Position numbers and translations under genes: made by a program. From the NCBI GenBank assembly GCA_037974665.1, contig CM075768.1, positions 60,158,316-60,222,315 of the forward strand: 64,000 nt of DNA, in the 5' to 3' direction. The notes under the pieces were generated by a model. That model worked only from the letters and a program-made list of their open reading frames with translations. It made no database searches and was not told the origin of the DNA. This document shows, piece by piece, positions 1-11,979 of the stretch (position 1 is the stretch's first letter; every line of letters starts with the position of its first letter). Origin of the DNA: Ehretia macrophylla (lineage: Eukaryota; Streptophyta; Magnoliopsida; Boraginales; Ehretiaceae).

Positions 1-253
1 CATCATCTGGAGTTTGATCAGAACGAATAGGATTGTCATTGTGGTAAAAAACATTCTCCGAAATATCGAACGACTGATTGAAACAGTATTTTGAAAATAG
101 TTTGTGCAACTTCACATGTTTTTTAATACTAAACCACCTTATTTCACCATTGTGGTGGTTTCTAACACTCAGCATTATTTTTTCTTTGCGAGGTGGCTGA
201 TCCACCACATATGACACAGTAGAACCATCGTCGAGTTCATTGTTTGAAGACAT
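1..253 (-). CDS. SUMO-like protein, 3' end cut by window edge
   Basis: Starting at the ATG at 253-251, the minus strand reads 84 codons without a stop to the window edge. Residues 18-84 align with plant SUMO: VDQP, a K-I-x-L-S-V first strand, G-E-x-x-W-F-x-I, an aligned Y-C pair, and QTPDD near the break, where SUMO has the loop before its last strands. The C-terminus, with any Gly-Gly, lies outside the window. It is a diverged paralogue (about one third identical by eye) of the plus-strand gene at 787, which shares VDQP, GE, WF, YC and QTPDD. The two are head to head. SUMO is a small modifier conjugated to lysines of nuclear proteins; whether this copy is conjugated is unknown. A TATA-like stretch lies near 369-377. 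Confidence 0.75.
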   Translation of the reverse strand, partial: MSSNNELDDGSTVSYVVDQPPRKEKIMLSVRNHHNGEIRWFSIKKHVKLHKLFSKYCFNQSFDISENVFYHNDNPIRSDQTPDD

Positions 254-786
254 TGTGTATGGGGTTTAGTTGTGGGTTATGGTATGTTAGAATGTAATTA
301 GTGAAAGAATGTTTGAAATACAATTGTTTTTTTTTTTTTTTTTTTTTACGATTCTTCAATTGAGTATCATATATAAGGAAGGAATAATGACTGTATCGCG
401 TCTCTTCGAGTGCACCGCGTATGTTCAAATTATGTCTAAATTTAATGCATCACAATAAACGAAACGGACGAATGTCATTTGGATTTAATGCAAGTACATT
501 GATTCATCATGAATCTCCCCATGAATCCTGTCCATGTTTCAAAATGACAGTGTATTATGGGTTGTTTTGGGTGACGTGTCAAATTTGCATTGAATGTTGC
601 CCAAAAAATTTAAAATAAATGTAACCCAAACAAAGAAGTTATTCGATTAGTTTAATTATTCACGAAGAGGCACCATGCACGTCCATTAATAACTGTTCCT
701 TAAATGCTAGCGTTATAAAAGGCAAAAAAAACAATAAAACGATTGTACCAATTTTCACCGACTAACATTCAATTAAAAACGTCTCC
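254..786. promoter_or_regulatory. Shared intergenic region of two divergent SUMO-like genes
   Basis: These 533 bases separate two divergently transcribed SUMO-like genes, so they should hold both promoters. For the plus gene, TATAAAAGG lies at 714-722, 73 bases before the ATG. For the minus gene, TTATATAT reads on the minus strand at about 377-369. A run of about 22 T lies near 327-348. The ORFs that can be drawn here are short and resemble nothing. Promoter function is inferred from position and TATA boxes only. Confidence 0.5.
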
Positions 787-1134
787 ATGGAACCAATTCC
801 ACTGCGAGTCGTGTTTCCTTCCTTGAGCTGTGAACCTAGCGATCAATCAGTCTTGTCTCATGAAGTGGACCAGCCCCGTCGAGAAGGAAAAATATTTGTG
901 AGTGTTATTGGCCAGCGTGATGGTGAATGTATTTGGTTTAGGATTCATCGCAATAGGACAATGCGGAGAATGATCTGGTCATATTGTAAGAAAAAAAATT
1001 TAGAGAGGCAAGCCGTTGAGTTTTTGTTCAACGGTAATCAAATTATATTCACTCAAACTCCTGATGACGTAGATATGGTGGCGCAAGATGAGATTGTCGC
1101 CATGATACATCCATATGGAGGCGAGAGTATCTAA
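787..1134 (+). CDS. SUMO-like modifier precursor
   Basis: An intact 115-residue ORF with a good start context (TCCATGG). About 32 N-terminal residues are poorly conserved. The ubiquitin-like fold follows: KIFVSV (strand 1), G-E-x-x-W-F-R-I (strand 2), a helix ending in W-S-Y-C, then E-F-L-F-N-G-N and QTPDD-x-DM, DEI-x-AMIH. Each segment matches the order of plant SUMO (FRIKR...AYC...FLFDG...QTPDELDM...DEIDAMLH). It ends HPYGGESI: a Gly-Gly followed by a three-residue tail, as in a SUMO precursor that a Ulp1-type protease must trim. Normal SUMO has a polar HQTGG end; here it is HPYGG. The gene is single-exon, unlike typical host SUMO genes, and lies beside a second SUMO-like gene and two Ulp1 genes, which suggests a mobile or captured origin. 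Confidence 0.85.
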   Translation: MEPIPLRVVFPSLSCEPSDQSVLSHEVDQPRREGKIFVSVIGQRDGECIWFRIHRNRTMRRMIWSYCKKKNLERQAVEFLFNGNQIIFTQTPDDVDMVAQDEIVAMIHPYGGESI

Positions 1135-1914
1135 TTTGTATTTTAATAAATTTATTACTCTATGTATTTTTTTTTTTGCAATTAATATATATATGTTTCA
1201 TTATGGATGTGTCTCATGTTTCATTTTTTTGTTTCATTATAAAATAATGAAATATGAATTACCGAAAAATCGAATATATATATTTTTACAAAGAATAAAT
1301 AAATTATCAATATTGTAATCGATACTATCTGTATTTAGTATTACACGTAAAAAAATTACAAACAGTTAAAAAATAGATGATTTTGTAGAGTGAAGTTTTT
1401 ATTATTTTACAAGCATAATTTGGTTACCATATAATGACCCGCCACGTGGAATTATTGGGAAGATAAATAATGTGGAAAAAATTAAATTATACATAACGTA
1501 AAAATCTATAAAAATAGTCAACAATCAATCTATCCTATCTCCATACCTACACGGCGAACCCAATGTAGTCACCTACCCATTGTCTTAACCTATCACATCA
1601 GCGTTTGACACTATCATTATTGACACTTCCCAATGTCCATCCCCATTCTATGCAAATTTTTTTCCCGCTTCATTATCGCTCCACCGCGTTCTCTAAATGG
1701 GACAATACGAGCTTGAAGAAGGATATTGTATTTAGGGTATCTTCAATGGGGCTCTAAAAATATAATTATTTACAAAAAAATTAGTATTTACAAATTTATG
1801 ATTGTATCATGCTATTTAGGCCTAAATTACTTTGCAACAAACGCAAAGATTAGTCTATTATAATTTTAATGAGAAACAAGAACCGTCAACATAGATACAA
1901 TGAAACACAAAATA
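1135..1914. other. AT-rich 3' flank, no gene seen
   Basis: This is noncoding, AT-rich sequence between the SUMO-like gene and the gypsy insertion point. Poly-A-signal-like AATAAA occurs at about 1144-1149 and in the following 150 bases. I see no gene-sized ORF. Near 1887-1905 the motif CCGTCAACATAGATACAAT resembles CCGTCAAGATAGATGCAAT just after the insertion (about 11997-12015), so the pre-insertion site already held a short local repeat. Confidence 0.5.
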
Positions 1915-1919
1915 AGTCC

Positions 1920-4422
1920 TGTGACGCCCGAGATTTAGCCATGCATTCAATTACTGTTGCATCTCTTGTTTGCGCATTTCCTTCTGTGGTTTATTAACTG
2001 TCTTCTTAAATTACTATTCACTTCATTTTTAACTTCATTCTATTAGCGAATTAGCATTTTTACTAAATCATATTAATTGTTAAAGTAGTGGAAAAAATGT
2101 GCAATTGAGCTAGAGGCGATAGGAGAGCTCATTTAGAAAATGATTTTTGTAGTCAAATGAATAGTGTTACGTAACTAACTTACAGATTTAATTAGCTAGC
2201 CTTTGTTTCACACATTAGGCTCGTTATAAAGCTAGCAACGCACATTTTAGAAGCCTACTTAACCACCCACTTGACCCCACCTCAACTTAACCACATTATA
2301 TAACTCACCTTAGCTCATAACTAGCATAAAACAAAACAAAAATTGCTGAAAGTTATTGTGCTTGGGCCGAGAGCAGCTAGGAGGAGGAAAAAGTGATTTT
2401 TTGCTCTTCAACTCTCCAATTCAAGCCAAGCCAAGCCTTGAGCAAGTAGATTAGGGTGTGTGCAAGGTTCCTAGGTGCTCCTACGCGCATTGGTGAGGGA
2501 TTTCACGGCTTATTTTCGCATTTCTAAATAGTTGCTATTTTCTTGATTTGTTGAAAATGTGATCAAATGCTATTGTATTAATTATCTATGCTATTATACC
2601 ATGTATATGAATGCTAGAGAACATATTTGAGCCATCGTTTCGCTTTTTAAACAGTTGGAATCGTTAGTTTGATTCATGAGGTGAATAGTGACATTTTTTT
2701 TTTTGGGTTTTGTGTAATTGCTCGAATTAGCTTGATTTAATGCTCCTAATAGATGCCTTAGGTGCTAATTAAGGTATTCTAATAGCCCCGTGCACTTGCA
2801 TTGCTCTAGAATCGCATAAAACGTGAAATAGCTGACTTTAACAAAGGGCTTTCGAGGTTAATGCGAATCCGGGTGGATTCGGGCTTCACTTCTAGTATTC
2901 TTAGGCTACCTAGGTGCTATAGAAGCTTAGATAACCCTTGTTTGAAGTCCGGATAAGGTATGTGTAGTTTAAAGCCATAAGAGGGAATTCGGGGCTTTCA
3001 GGGTATTTGCGGGCGTTTGAATGAATTAGAGGGTTGAGAGGGTTCCTTGAGGATTAGTTAGAAGGTTGTGAGAGTTTCTCTTTGAAATGGAATCATTAAC
3101 TTGGGATTGGAAGAGAAATAGTGTGAAAAACAAAGGGGTTTAAGTGAAATTTCGGTTGTCTCACGCTTCTAAGTCCATGGCATGACTCCATGAGTATTTA
3201 AATGTGGTTTCAAGTTGATTTGGAGCTTTCGGTATGATTCCATGCTTATCATGTATATGTCCCTTTGTAAAACTGTTTATTTGCTTGTATAAACTGCTTC
3301 TATTCTAACTGCATTGAGGTCAACCTACTTTGTTGATCCTCCTACGTGTTATTGCTTATCTTATTGATATTAACTTGCCATTGTAAATTGCATTGCATAG
3401 TAGTTGCGCAACCATAGTGTCAGGGGCGGATGTATTGAATATCGGCTGGGCAGCAGAGGGCTGGCCGGTGGATATTCAAACTCCGTGCCCTAGTCCCTCA
3501 TTCACCTGGTCCGGAGATTGCCAGGGGATGTTGGGTCGTAGGATTATCGGGGTACATCCGGAGTACATCCATTGGAGTGTTTGGGGCTATGCCGGCTTAT
3601 CGTGATCGTGATCGTGGTTCGTGGATCGTGAATGAAGACCCAGTGAAGATTGGTGTATAGGGGTTATGTGAAATGTATCCTTTCAAATGTGTGGTTATTT
3701 AAGCTATCGTTGTTTCTTGAATTGCTCAATTGATATTGTTGTTAACTGTATTACTTGTTGCATTGCACACCCCGGGACCTTATCCCTCACTGGGCAACAG
3801 TGGTTGCTCATACCTCGATATATGTTTCAGGAGACGCTGAGGGTGATCCTCAGCTTGTTGAGGTAGTAGAGGAGGAGGAAGTTCAGACTGATCCTTTACC
3901 TTAGTTGTTGTGCCTGATAGCTTGAGGTAGTTTATATTCTTGCTGCTATGTGGAAGGCTCATCTGTTTAGCTTATATCCTATTTTGTAGCCTAAGGGCTA
4001 TGTATATGCTTGTTGTACAAAGTTGAAGGATAGTTGATTGTGGTGTAGATTTGGAAGCCTATGTCTTGTAATAACTTATGTTTCTGCTTTTATTCACTTT
4101 GCATGCTTGGGAGTGAATGGCTTCTTGTAGAATGTTTTATCTTTTAAGTATGTTTTAATGTTATCCTAGAATGTCATGGCTATTAGACTATGTTGTAAAC
4201 AAAGTTACTTGTATGCTTGTATGGTTTTGGAACTGTTGTTTGCTTCAAGGCTCGGATGGCCTTGAATCTTTAAATATTTAGCCATGAAAAGCTTATTTAT
4301 CTTGTGGTTACCTTATTTGGGAGTTTACAGGTTTTTAGAATGTCCACGGTACAGGGGAGACTCTGTCCGTGTGTCGGGTCCGGACTTAACCTTTAGCTTG
4401 GGGGTTGGGTCGAGTCGTGACA
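1920..4422 (+). repeat. 5' LTR of gypsy element 1
   Basis: A long terminal repeat of 2503 bp beginning TGTGACGCCCGAG and ending CGAGTCGTGACA. It matches 9474-11974 along its whole length. Its left flank is the target duplicate AGTCC (1915-1919). It should hold the Pol II promoter and the polyadenylation region. A segment with CACCCCGGGACC and CCCTCACTGGGCAAC (about 3768-3792) recurs, inverted and diverged, in the solo LTR near 44150-44190, so the two families are related. Confidence 0.95.
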
Positions 4423-4428
4423 TTTAAG

Positions 4429-4440
4429 TGGTATCAAAGC
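4429..4440 (+). promoter_or_regulatory. Primer-binding site, tRNA-iMet
   Basis: TGGTATCAAAGC lies six bases after the 5' LTR. It matches the usual plant initiator tRNA-Met site TGGTATCAGAGC except one G to A, the same transition type seen throughout this element. Confidence 0.9.
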
Positions 4441-4775
4441 TATAGATTGCATTAAGCCGGGTTAAATTTCTTGGTCTGTGGGTAGAGATTTGTTATGTGA
4501 CTTTGTGATTGCATGAATCTGTGGCTTTTGATTTGTCTAAGTGAAATTTGAATTAGGAATGAACATGCTAGCATGAAAATGGAATATCAAGAGTCTAGAA
4601 TGTCAAGTATGATCTAGTGACTTATGTGTACTTCAAGAATGTAGGATATTTATATGAACTTCTATATACTTGACTTTATGTGAATCTATTTGAACTTTTC
4701 TTTATGTGTTTACTTATAAATTGCATATATACATATATATACCTGTCATAACACTTTGCATTCTAGCTATTCGAG

Positions 4776-7700
4776 ATGGGGCCCCGCCGTCGTACTGAGA
4801 ATCAGAATGTCGATAGAGAATCGGAAGAGGTTCATGGGCAAGAAGCCGGATTAGCAGGTAATGCACCCCCAGTTCAAGAACCGAGTACGACACAGATCTT
4901 AACCACAATGGCCACTGCTATGAACACCATCGCCCAGTTTGTGACACAGCAGGGTCAGACAGGGGTTGTTGGAGGTAATCAGGCTACGAGAGCGGGGGGT
5001 AGTAGTACTACCGAGGATAACTTGTATGACCGGTTTATTCATCATGGGGCCTACACTTTCTTTGGAGAACCGGATGATATGAAGGCTGAAATGTGGCTGA
5101 GGAAGTTTGAAAGGGTGGCAGCAATACTTGAGTGCCATGATGATAGGAAGATCACTTATGCCTCATTCCTTCTAGAAGGTGACGCTGAAGATTGGTGGCA
5201 TACTATCAGTGAGAAATGGGAAGTCGAGAGGGTTCATCATTCGTGGGCTGATTTCGTCCGAGAATTCCGAGACAAGTACATATCGGTGGTTGCCCGCAAG
5301 AGGCGTCAAACAGAGTTCATAAACTTAAAACAGGGAAGTATGACAGTGGATCAATATGAAGCTACTTTTACCAGGCTTTCCCGTTATGCGCCAGCCTTGA
5401 TACATCCAGAGGACATGAAGATCCAGAGATTTATCCTGGGATTGAGAAGGGATATTATGCTAAATTTGTTTGTGAATGATTTCCCTAATTATGCTGCAGT
5501 GGTCCGAGCCGCCTCGAGATATGAGAATCGCAAGGCAGACGTGTTAGCTGAGACTAGTCAACCTAATAAGCGGCAGTTTTAGTCACAGAGTCAGGGGTAC
5601 CAGAGTCAAGCTATTTCAGTTGGGTAGAATTCACAGCCGAGGCAGACACAGAGTTATACAGGGCCTACTCAGACTCAGACACGACTAGTTCAGAGTCAGA
5701 CTCAGAGTCAATCCCGTCTAGCGGTGTCCCGTACATAACAAGGTAGTTCAGCTACCTCTACTTACAGAGCTCCTTCGGGAGGCACTGCTCTAAGACGTCA
5801 CCAGCAGTGCAGCTTCTGTCAACGCTAGGGCCATACTGAGGAGGTTTGTTGGAAGAGATTGGGCCGGTGTACCGGATGTGGCAGTGATCAACATAGGGTT
5901 AAGGACTGTCAGAAATTTAAGAACCCTAGGGGTCAGACGTCAGCTCAGAACTCTCAGACCAGGGCACCAGCTGTAGCACCACTACCACGAGGTCAGGCCC
6001 GTGTATTTGCTTTGGATGCTGAGAAGCTTCCGGATACGACCGCTATGGTAGAAGGTATTTTTCTTCTTAATGATCAATCAGTTAAGGTTTTAATTGATTT
6101 CGGGGCTTCGCATTCATTTATTACACCTATTTGTGCACAAAATGCTAAGTTGAAACAAGATAAATTATTGCATGATATTGTGGTTTACACTCCTATGGGG
6201 CCGAAGTTTATTACCAAATCTATCTGCAAGGCATGTAATATTTATATTCAAGGTCGTGTTTTTCCTGCCAATTTAATTATTCTACCTTTTCGCGACTTTG
6301 AAATTATATTGGGGATGGACTGGTTAAGTAAATATTATGCCCAACTTGATTGTAGGAAGAAGATTGTGTATCTAGAAATGCCCGACCAGCCTGTACTTAA
6401 AATAGTTGGTAGTAGAAAATCTACATGAACTCCTATTATTTCTTCTATTAGAGCATCTAAATTATTGAGCAAGGGTTGTGAGGCTTATCTTGCATATTCA
6501 ATTAATCAACCTGTGGATCAATTGAAATTGAATGATGTACCTATCATGAGGGAGTTTCCGGGGGTCTTTCCTGAGGAATTACCTGGGTTACTGCCTGATA
6601 GGGAGATAGAGTTCATGATTGACTTACTGCCGGGGACTTCACATATCTTTAGGACTCCGTATAGAATGGCTCCGCCCGACTTGCAAGAATTGAAAGTTCA
6701 ATTGCAGGGCTTGCTTGAGAAGGGATTCATTCAGCCGAGTTCTTCACCTTGGGGGGCGCCAGTCCTATTTGTTAAAAAGAAAGACGGATCTCTTCGCTTG
6801 TGCATTGATTATCGGGGTCTTAATCAGGTAACTATCAAAAATAAATATCCTTTGCCTTTAATTGAAGAGTTATTTGATCAGTTGCAAGGCACCAAGGTAT
6901 TCTCTAAATTCGATCTGAGGCAAGGCTATTATCAGTTGAGGATTAAGAAAGATGATGTTCCTAAGACTGCTTTCAGAACTCGGTATGGCCATTATGAGTT
7001 TGTTGTCCTGCCGTTTGGTCTTACTAATGCTCCTGCCGCATTCATGGACTTAATGCAGAGGGTATTCCGTCCTTATCTGGACCAATTTGTGGTTATCTTT
7101 ATTGATGATATTCTTGTTTATTCTAGATCTGAGACGGAACATGAACAACATCTCAGAATTATGTTGCAGACTCTTCAGGAGCATCAGTTATTTGCGAAGT
7201 TTAGCAAATGTGAATTCTGGCTTAAGCAAGTTGCTTTTCTTGGCCATATTATCTCGCAGGATGGTATTTCTGTTGACCCAGCGAAGATTGAAGTTGTGTT
7301 ATCTTGGAAACGACCTGAAACGGTCATGGAGATCCGTAGCTTCCTTGGTTTAGCTGGGTATTATCGGAGGTTCGTCAAGGAATTCTCTAAGATTGCAGGG
7401 CCTTTAACTCAACTTACTCAATAGAAAACAGTATTTGACTGGAGTGATAAATGTGAGGCCAGCTTCTAGGAATTGAAGAAGAGATTGACTACAGCTCCTA
7501 TTCTTGCTTTACCTGAGGGTTATGATAATCTGGTGATCTATAGTGATGCTTCGAAGGAAGGTCTGGGTTGTGTATTGATGCAGAATGGCAGGGTTATTGC
7601 TTATACTTCCAGGAAACTGAAACCTTATGAACTCAACTATCCGACTCATGATCTTGAGCTTGCAACTATCATTCTTGCATTAAAGAAATGGTGTCGTTAT

Positions 7701-9473
7701 CTCTGGGGCAACAAGTTTGAAATCTTTACAGATCATAAGAGCTTGAAATATCTGTTTTCACAGAAAGAGTTGAACATGAGGCAGAGGCGCTGGCTTGAAT
7801 TACTTGAGGACTATAACTGCACTATTAACTATCTTCCGGGTAAGGCCAACATTGTTGCTGATGCTTTGAGCCGAAAGGCTACTGTTGCTAGCTTGATTAT
7901 CAAGAATTGGGAATTCATGGAAAAATTATGCTTATGGAAGCCTAGTACTTCAAATTCTGGTATTCAATTCGCAAGTTTACAAATTCAATCTTTATTATTA
8001 TCCAGGATTCGAGAAGCTCAACAGGCTGATCTTCAATTGTTGAAAGTCTTAGAGAATTCTAAAGGGGGAGAGTCGGATTTCAAACTACACGACGATGGTA
8101 TTCTCAAATTCAAAGGTAGAATCTGTATTCCGAATAATCCAACTCTGAAGAAGGATATTCTTGCTGAGGCACACAGTTCTAGATATACTATCCATCCAGG
8201 CAGTACAAAAATGTATAGAGATTTGAAGCAAAACTTCTGGTGGAATAATATGAAGAGAGAAATTGCTGATTATGTTGCTCGATGTCTTACTTGTTAGAAA
8301 GTCAAAGCCGAGCATCAGAGGCCTGCAGGGTTGTTACAGCCTTTGGCTATTCCTGAGTGGAAGTGGGATCATATCACCATGGATTTCATCTCTGATTTAC
8401 CGAGGTCTTCGAAGGATAATGACTCAGTTTGGGTTATTGTGGATAGATTGACCAAGACTTCTCACTTCATCGCTAAAAAGAAGTCTGATTCTCTTGATAA
8501 GCTAGTAGAGTTTTATATTGAGAATGTTGTCCAACTTCATGGAATTCCAAAGAGTATTGTGTCAGATAGAGATCCCAGATTCATATCTCAGTTCTGGCAG
8601 AAGATTCAGAAAGCTTTGGGCATGGCTTTGAGTTTCAGTACAGCTTATCATCCTCAGACAGATGGTCAATCCGAGAGAACTATCTTAATCCTCGAGGATA
8701 TGTTACGGGCTTGTATTATGGACTTCGGTAAGAGTTGGGAGAAGTATTTGCCACTCGCAGAGTTCGCCTATAACAATAGTTATCAAGCTACTATTGGTAT
8801 GGCACCTTATGAGGCACTTTATGGGCGTAAATGCCGGTCTCCTCTCTACTGGGATGATGTTGGTGAAATGAAGACTATCGACCCTACTCTTTTACCTGAG
8901 ATGAACAAAATGATTGATCATGTGCAGCTTATCAGAAAAAGAATGCTTACAGCACAGAGTCGACAAAAGAGTTATGTAGATAGACGCCGTCGTGATTTGA
9001 AATTTGCCGTGGGGGATCGACTATTTTTGAAAATTTCTCCTCGCAAGGGTTTGATTCGGCATGGTAAATGAGGTAAACTCAGTCCTCGATATGTGGGACC
9101 ATTTGAGATAACTGAAACTATTGGTGAATTGGCTTACCGTCTAGATTTACCTCCCAGTCTGGGCAGAATTCATGATGTCTTCCATGTTTCTATGCTTCGG
9201 AAGTATCAGCCAGATCCCTCTCACATACTTGAGCTGGAACCGCTAGAGATCAGTGAAACTTTGACCTACACAGAGAAACCTCTTCGGATTGTAGATCAGA
9301 AAGTTTAGGAGCTGAGGACTAAAAGTATTCCGATGGTTAAAGTTCTGTAGGATCATCACGGCATAGAGGATACGACGTGGGAGAGAGAGGATCGGATGCG
9401 GGAGCGATATCCAGAGTTATTCGCCGAATCATGTAAGAATTGTGTGGACGCAATTAGTTTAAGGCGGAGAGGA
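4776..9473 (+). pseudogene. gypsy gag-pol polyprotein, broken by in-frame stops only
   Basis: One reading frame runs from the ATG at 4776 to the 3' LTR without a frameshift. Order: gag capsid (EPDDMKAEMWL, then RLSRYAP), two zinc knuckles near 5812-5910, aspartic protease at about 6090 (VLI-D-F-G-A; the usual D-S-G is D-F-G), reverse transcriptase (FIDDILVYS at about 7098-7124), RNase H ([10 protein letters not shown] at about 7540), integrase with HHCC zinc site ending in RCLTC (8280-8294), DDE residues in MDF, SDRDPRF and QSERT, and a chromodomain remnant. Eleven stops interrupt it: 5580, 5625, 5736, 5826, 6426, 7422, 7467, 8295, 9069, 9306 and 9348. Nearly all can be explained by C to T or G to A changes in Gln, Arg or Trp codons. 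It cannot make a full polyprotein now. Confidence 0.95.
9461..9473 (+). promoter_or_regulatory. Polypurine tract of gypsy element 1
   Basis: AAGGCGGAGAGGA directly precedes the 3' LTR. One pyrimidine interrupts it. This is where plus-strand DNA synthesis is primed in LTR retrotransposons. Confidence 0.8.
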
Positions 9474-11974
9474 TGTGACGCCCGAGATTTAGCCATGCAT
9501 TCAATTACTATTGCATCTCTTGTTTGCGCATTTCCTTCTGTGCTTTATTAACTGTCTTCTTAAATTACTATTCACTCCGTTTTTAACTTCATTCTATTAG
9601 CGAATTAGCATTTTTACTAAATCATATTAATTGTTAAAGTAGTGGGAAAAATGTGCAATTGAGCTAGAGGCGATAGGAAAGCTCGTTTAGAAAATGATTT
9701 TTGTAGTCAAATGAATAGTGTTACGTAACTAACTTAGAGATTTAATTAGCTAGCCTTTGTTTCACACATTAGGCTCGTTATAAAGCTAGCAACGAACATT
9801 TTAGAAGCCCACTTAACCACCCACTTGACCCCACCTCAACTTAACCACATTATATAACTCACCTTAGCTCATAACAAGTAAAAAACAAAACAAAAATTGC
9901 TGAAAGTTATTGTGCTTGGGGCGAGAGCAGCTAGGAGGAGGAGAAAGTGATTTTTTGCTCTTTAACTCTCCAATTCAAGCCAAGCCAAGCCTTGAGCAAG
10001 TAGATTAGGGTGTGTGCAAGCCTCCTAGGTGTTCCTACGCGCATTGGTGAGGGATTTCACGGCTTATTTTCGCATTTCTAAATAGTTGTCATTTCTTGAT
10101 TTGTTGAAAATGTGATCAAATGCTATTGTATTAATTATCTATGCTATTATACCATGTATATGAATGCTAGAGAACATATTTGAGCCATCGATTCGCTTTT
10201 TAAACGGTTGGAATCGTTAGTTTGATTCATGAGGTAAATAGTGACATTTTTTTTTGGGGTTTTGTGTAATTGCTCGAATTAGCTTGATTCAATGCTCCTA
10301 ATAGATGCCTTAGGTGCTAATGAAGGTAGTCTAATAGCCCCGTGCACTTGCATTGCTCTAGAATCGCATAAAACGTGAAATAGCCGACTTTAACAAAGGG
10401 CTTTCGGGCTTAATGCGAATCCAGGTGGATTCGGGCTTCACTTCTAGTATTCTTAGGCTACCTAGGTGCTATAGAAGCTTTGATAACCCTTGTTTGAAGT
10501 TCGGATAAGGTATGTGTAGTTTAAAGCCATAAGAGGAAATTCGGGGCTTTCAGGGTATTTGCGGGCGTTTGAATGAATTAGAGGGTTGAGAGGGTTCCTT
10601 GAGGGTTAGTTAGAAGGTTGGGAGAGTTTTCCTTTGAAATGGAATCATTAACTTGGGATTGGAAGAGAAATAGTGTGAAAAACAAAGGGGTTTAAGTAAA
10701 ATTTCGGTTGTCTCACACTTCTAAGTCCATGGCATGACTCCTTGAGTATTTAAATGTGGTTTCAAGTTGATTTGGAGCTTTCGGTATGATTCCATGCTTA
10801 TCATGTATATGTCCCTTTGTAAAACTGCTTATTTGCTTGTATAAACTGTTTCTATTCTAACTGCATTGAGGTCAACCTACTTTGTTGATCCTCCTACATG
10901 TTATTGCTTATCTTATTGATATTAACTTGCCATTGTAAATTGCATTGCATAGTGGTTGCGCAACCATAGTGTCAAGGGCGGATGTATTGAATATCGGTTG
11001 GGCGGTAGAGGGCTTGCCGGTAGATATTCAAACTCCGTGTCCTAGTCCCTCATTCGCCTGGTCCAGAGATTGCCAGGGGATGTTGGGTCGTAGGATTATT
11101 GGGGTACATCCGGAGTACACCCACTGGAGTGTTTGGGGCTATGCCGGCTTATCGTGATCGTGATCGTGGTTCGTGGATCGTGAATGAAGACCCAGTGAAG
11201 ATTGGTGTATAGGGGTTATGTGAAATGTATCCTTTCAAATGTGTGGTTATTTAAGCTATCGTTGTTTCTTGAATTGCTCAATTGATATTGTTGTTAACTG
11301 TATTACTTGTTGCATTGCACGCCCCGGGACCTTATCCCTCACTGGGCAACAGTGGTTGCTCATACCTCGATATATGTTTCAGGAGACGCTGAGGGTGATC
11401 CTCAGCTTGTTGAGGTAGTAGAGGAGGAGGAAGTTCAGACTGATCCTTTACCTTAGTTGTTGTGCCTGATAGCTTGAGGTGGTTTATATTCTTGCTGCTA
11501 TGTGGAAGGCTCATCTGTTTATCTTATGTCCTATTTTGTAGCCTAAGGGCTATGTATATGCTTGTTGTACAAAGTTGAAGGATAGTTGATTGTGGTGTAG
11601 ATTTGGAAGCCTATGTCTTGTAATAACTTATGTTTCTGCTTTTATTCACTTTGCATGCTTGGGAGTGAATGGCTTCTTGTAGAATGTTTTATCTTTTAAG
11701 TATGTTTTAATGTTATCCTAGAATGTCATGGCTATTAGACTATGTTGTAAACAAAGTTACTTGCATGCTTGTATGGTTTTGGAACTGTTGTTTGCTTCAA
11801 GGCTCGGATGGCCTTGAATCTTTAAATATTTAGCCATGGAAAGCTTATTTATCTTGTGGTTACCTTATTTGAGAGTTTATAGGTTTTCAGAATGTCCACG
11901 GTACAGGGGAGACTCTGTCCGTGTGTCGGGTCCAGACTTAACCTTTAGCTTGGCGGTTGGGTCGGGGCGTGACA
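9474..11974 (+). repeat. 3' LTR of gypsy element 1
   Basis: The 2501-bp partner of 1920-4422, ending GTCGGGGCGTGACA and followed by the target duplicate AGTCC at 11975-11979. The outermost bases of the two ends (TGTGACGCCC and GGGGCGTGACA) are imperfect inverted repeats, as integrase ends require. Confidence 0.95.
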
Positions 11975-11979
11975 AGTCC

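Larger units (their letters stand above)
1920..11974 (+). mobile_element. Complete Ty3/gypsy element, chromovirus Tekay/Del-like
   Basis: A 10,055-bp LTR retrotransposon: 5' LTR 1920-4422, primer-binding site 4429-4440, one gag-pol frame from 4776, polypurine tract 9461-9473, 3' LTR 9474-11974. The 5-bp target duplication AGTCC flanks it at 1915-1919 and 11975-11979. Both LTRs begin TGTGACGCCC and end CGTGACA. The order protease, reverse transcriptase, RNase H, integrase marks Ty3/gypsy. The integrase tail ends in a chromodomain-like stretch (VKVL, then TTWEREDRM), which with very long LTRs fits the Tekay/Del branch. LTRs of 2503 and 2501 bp differ at scattered sites, so insertion is fairly recent but not new. 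It splits the SUMO/Ulp1 locus. Confidence 0.95.

Noticed and set aside
787-1134. Ubiquitin or a general ubiquitin-fold protein instead of SUMO
   Set aside because: The motif order, the extended N-terminus and QTPDD/DEI-x-AMIH fit SUMO, not ubiquitin.
3393-3605. 70-residue ORF in the gypsy LTR, repeated at 10945-11157
   Set aside because: It lies in matching positions of both LTRs, so its openness in both is one event and not independent evidence. It has no protein family features and is interpreted as a conserved LTR transcript region.
5580-9348. TAG stops at Gln sites taken as a recoded or read-through UAG
   Set aside because: TGA and TAA stops also occur, stops fall inside conserved domains at different places in each element, and cytosine deamination explains them more simply.
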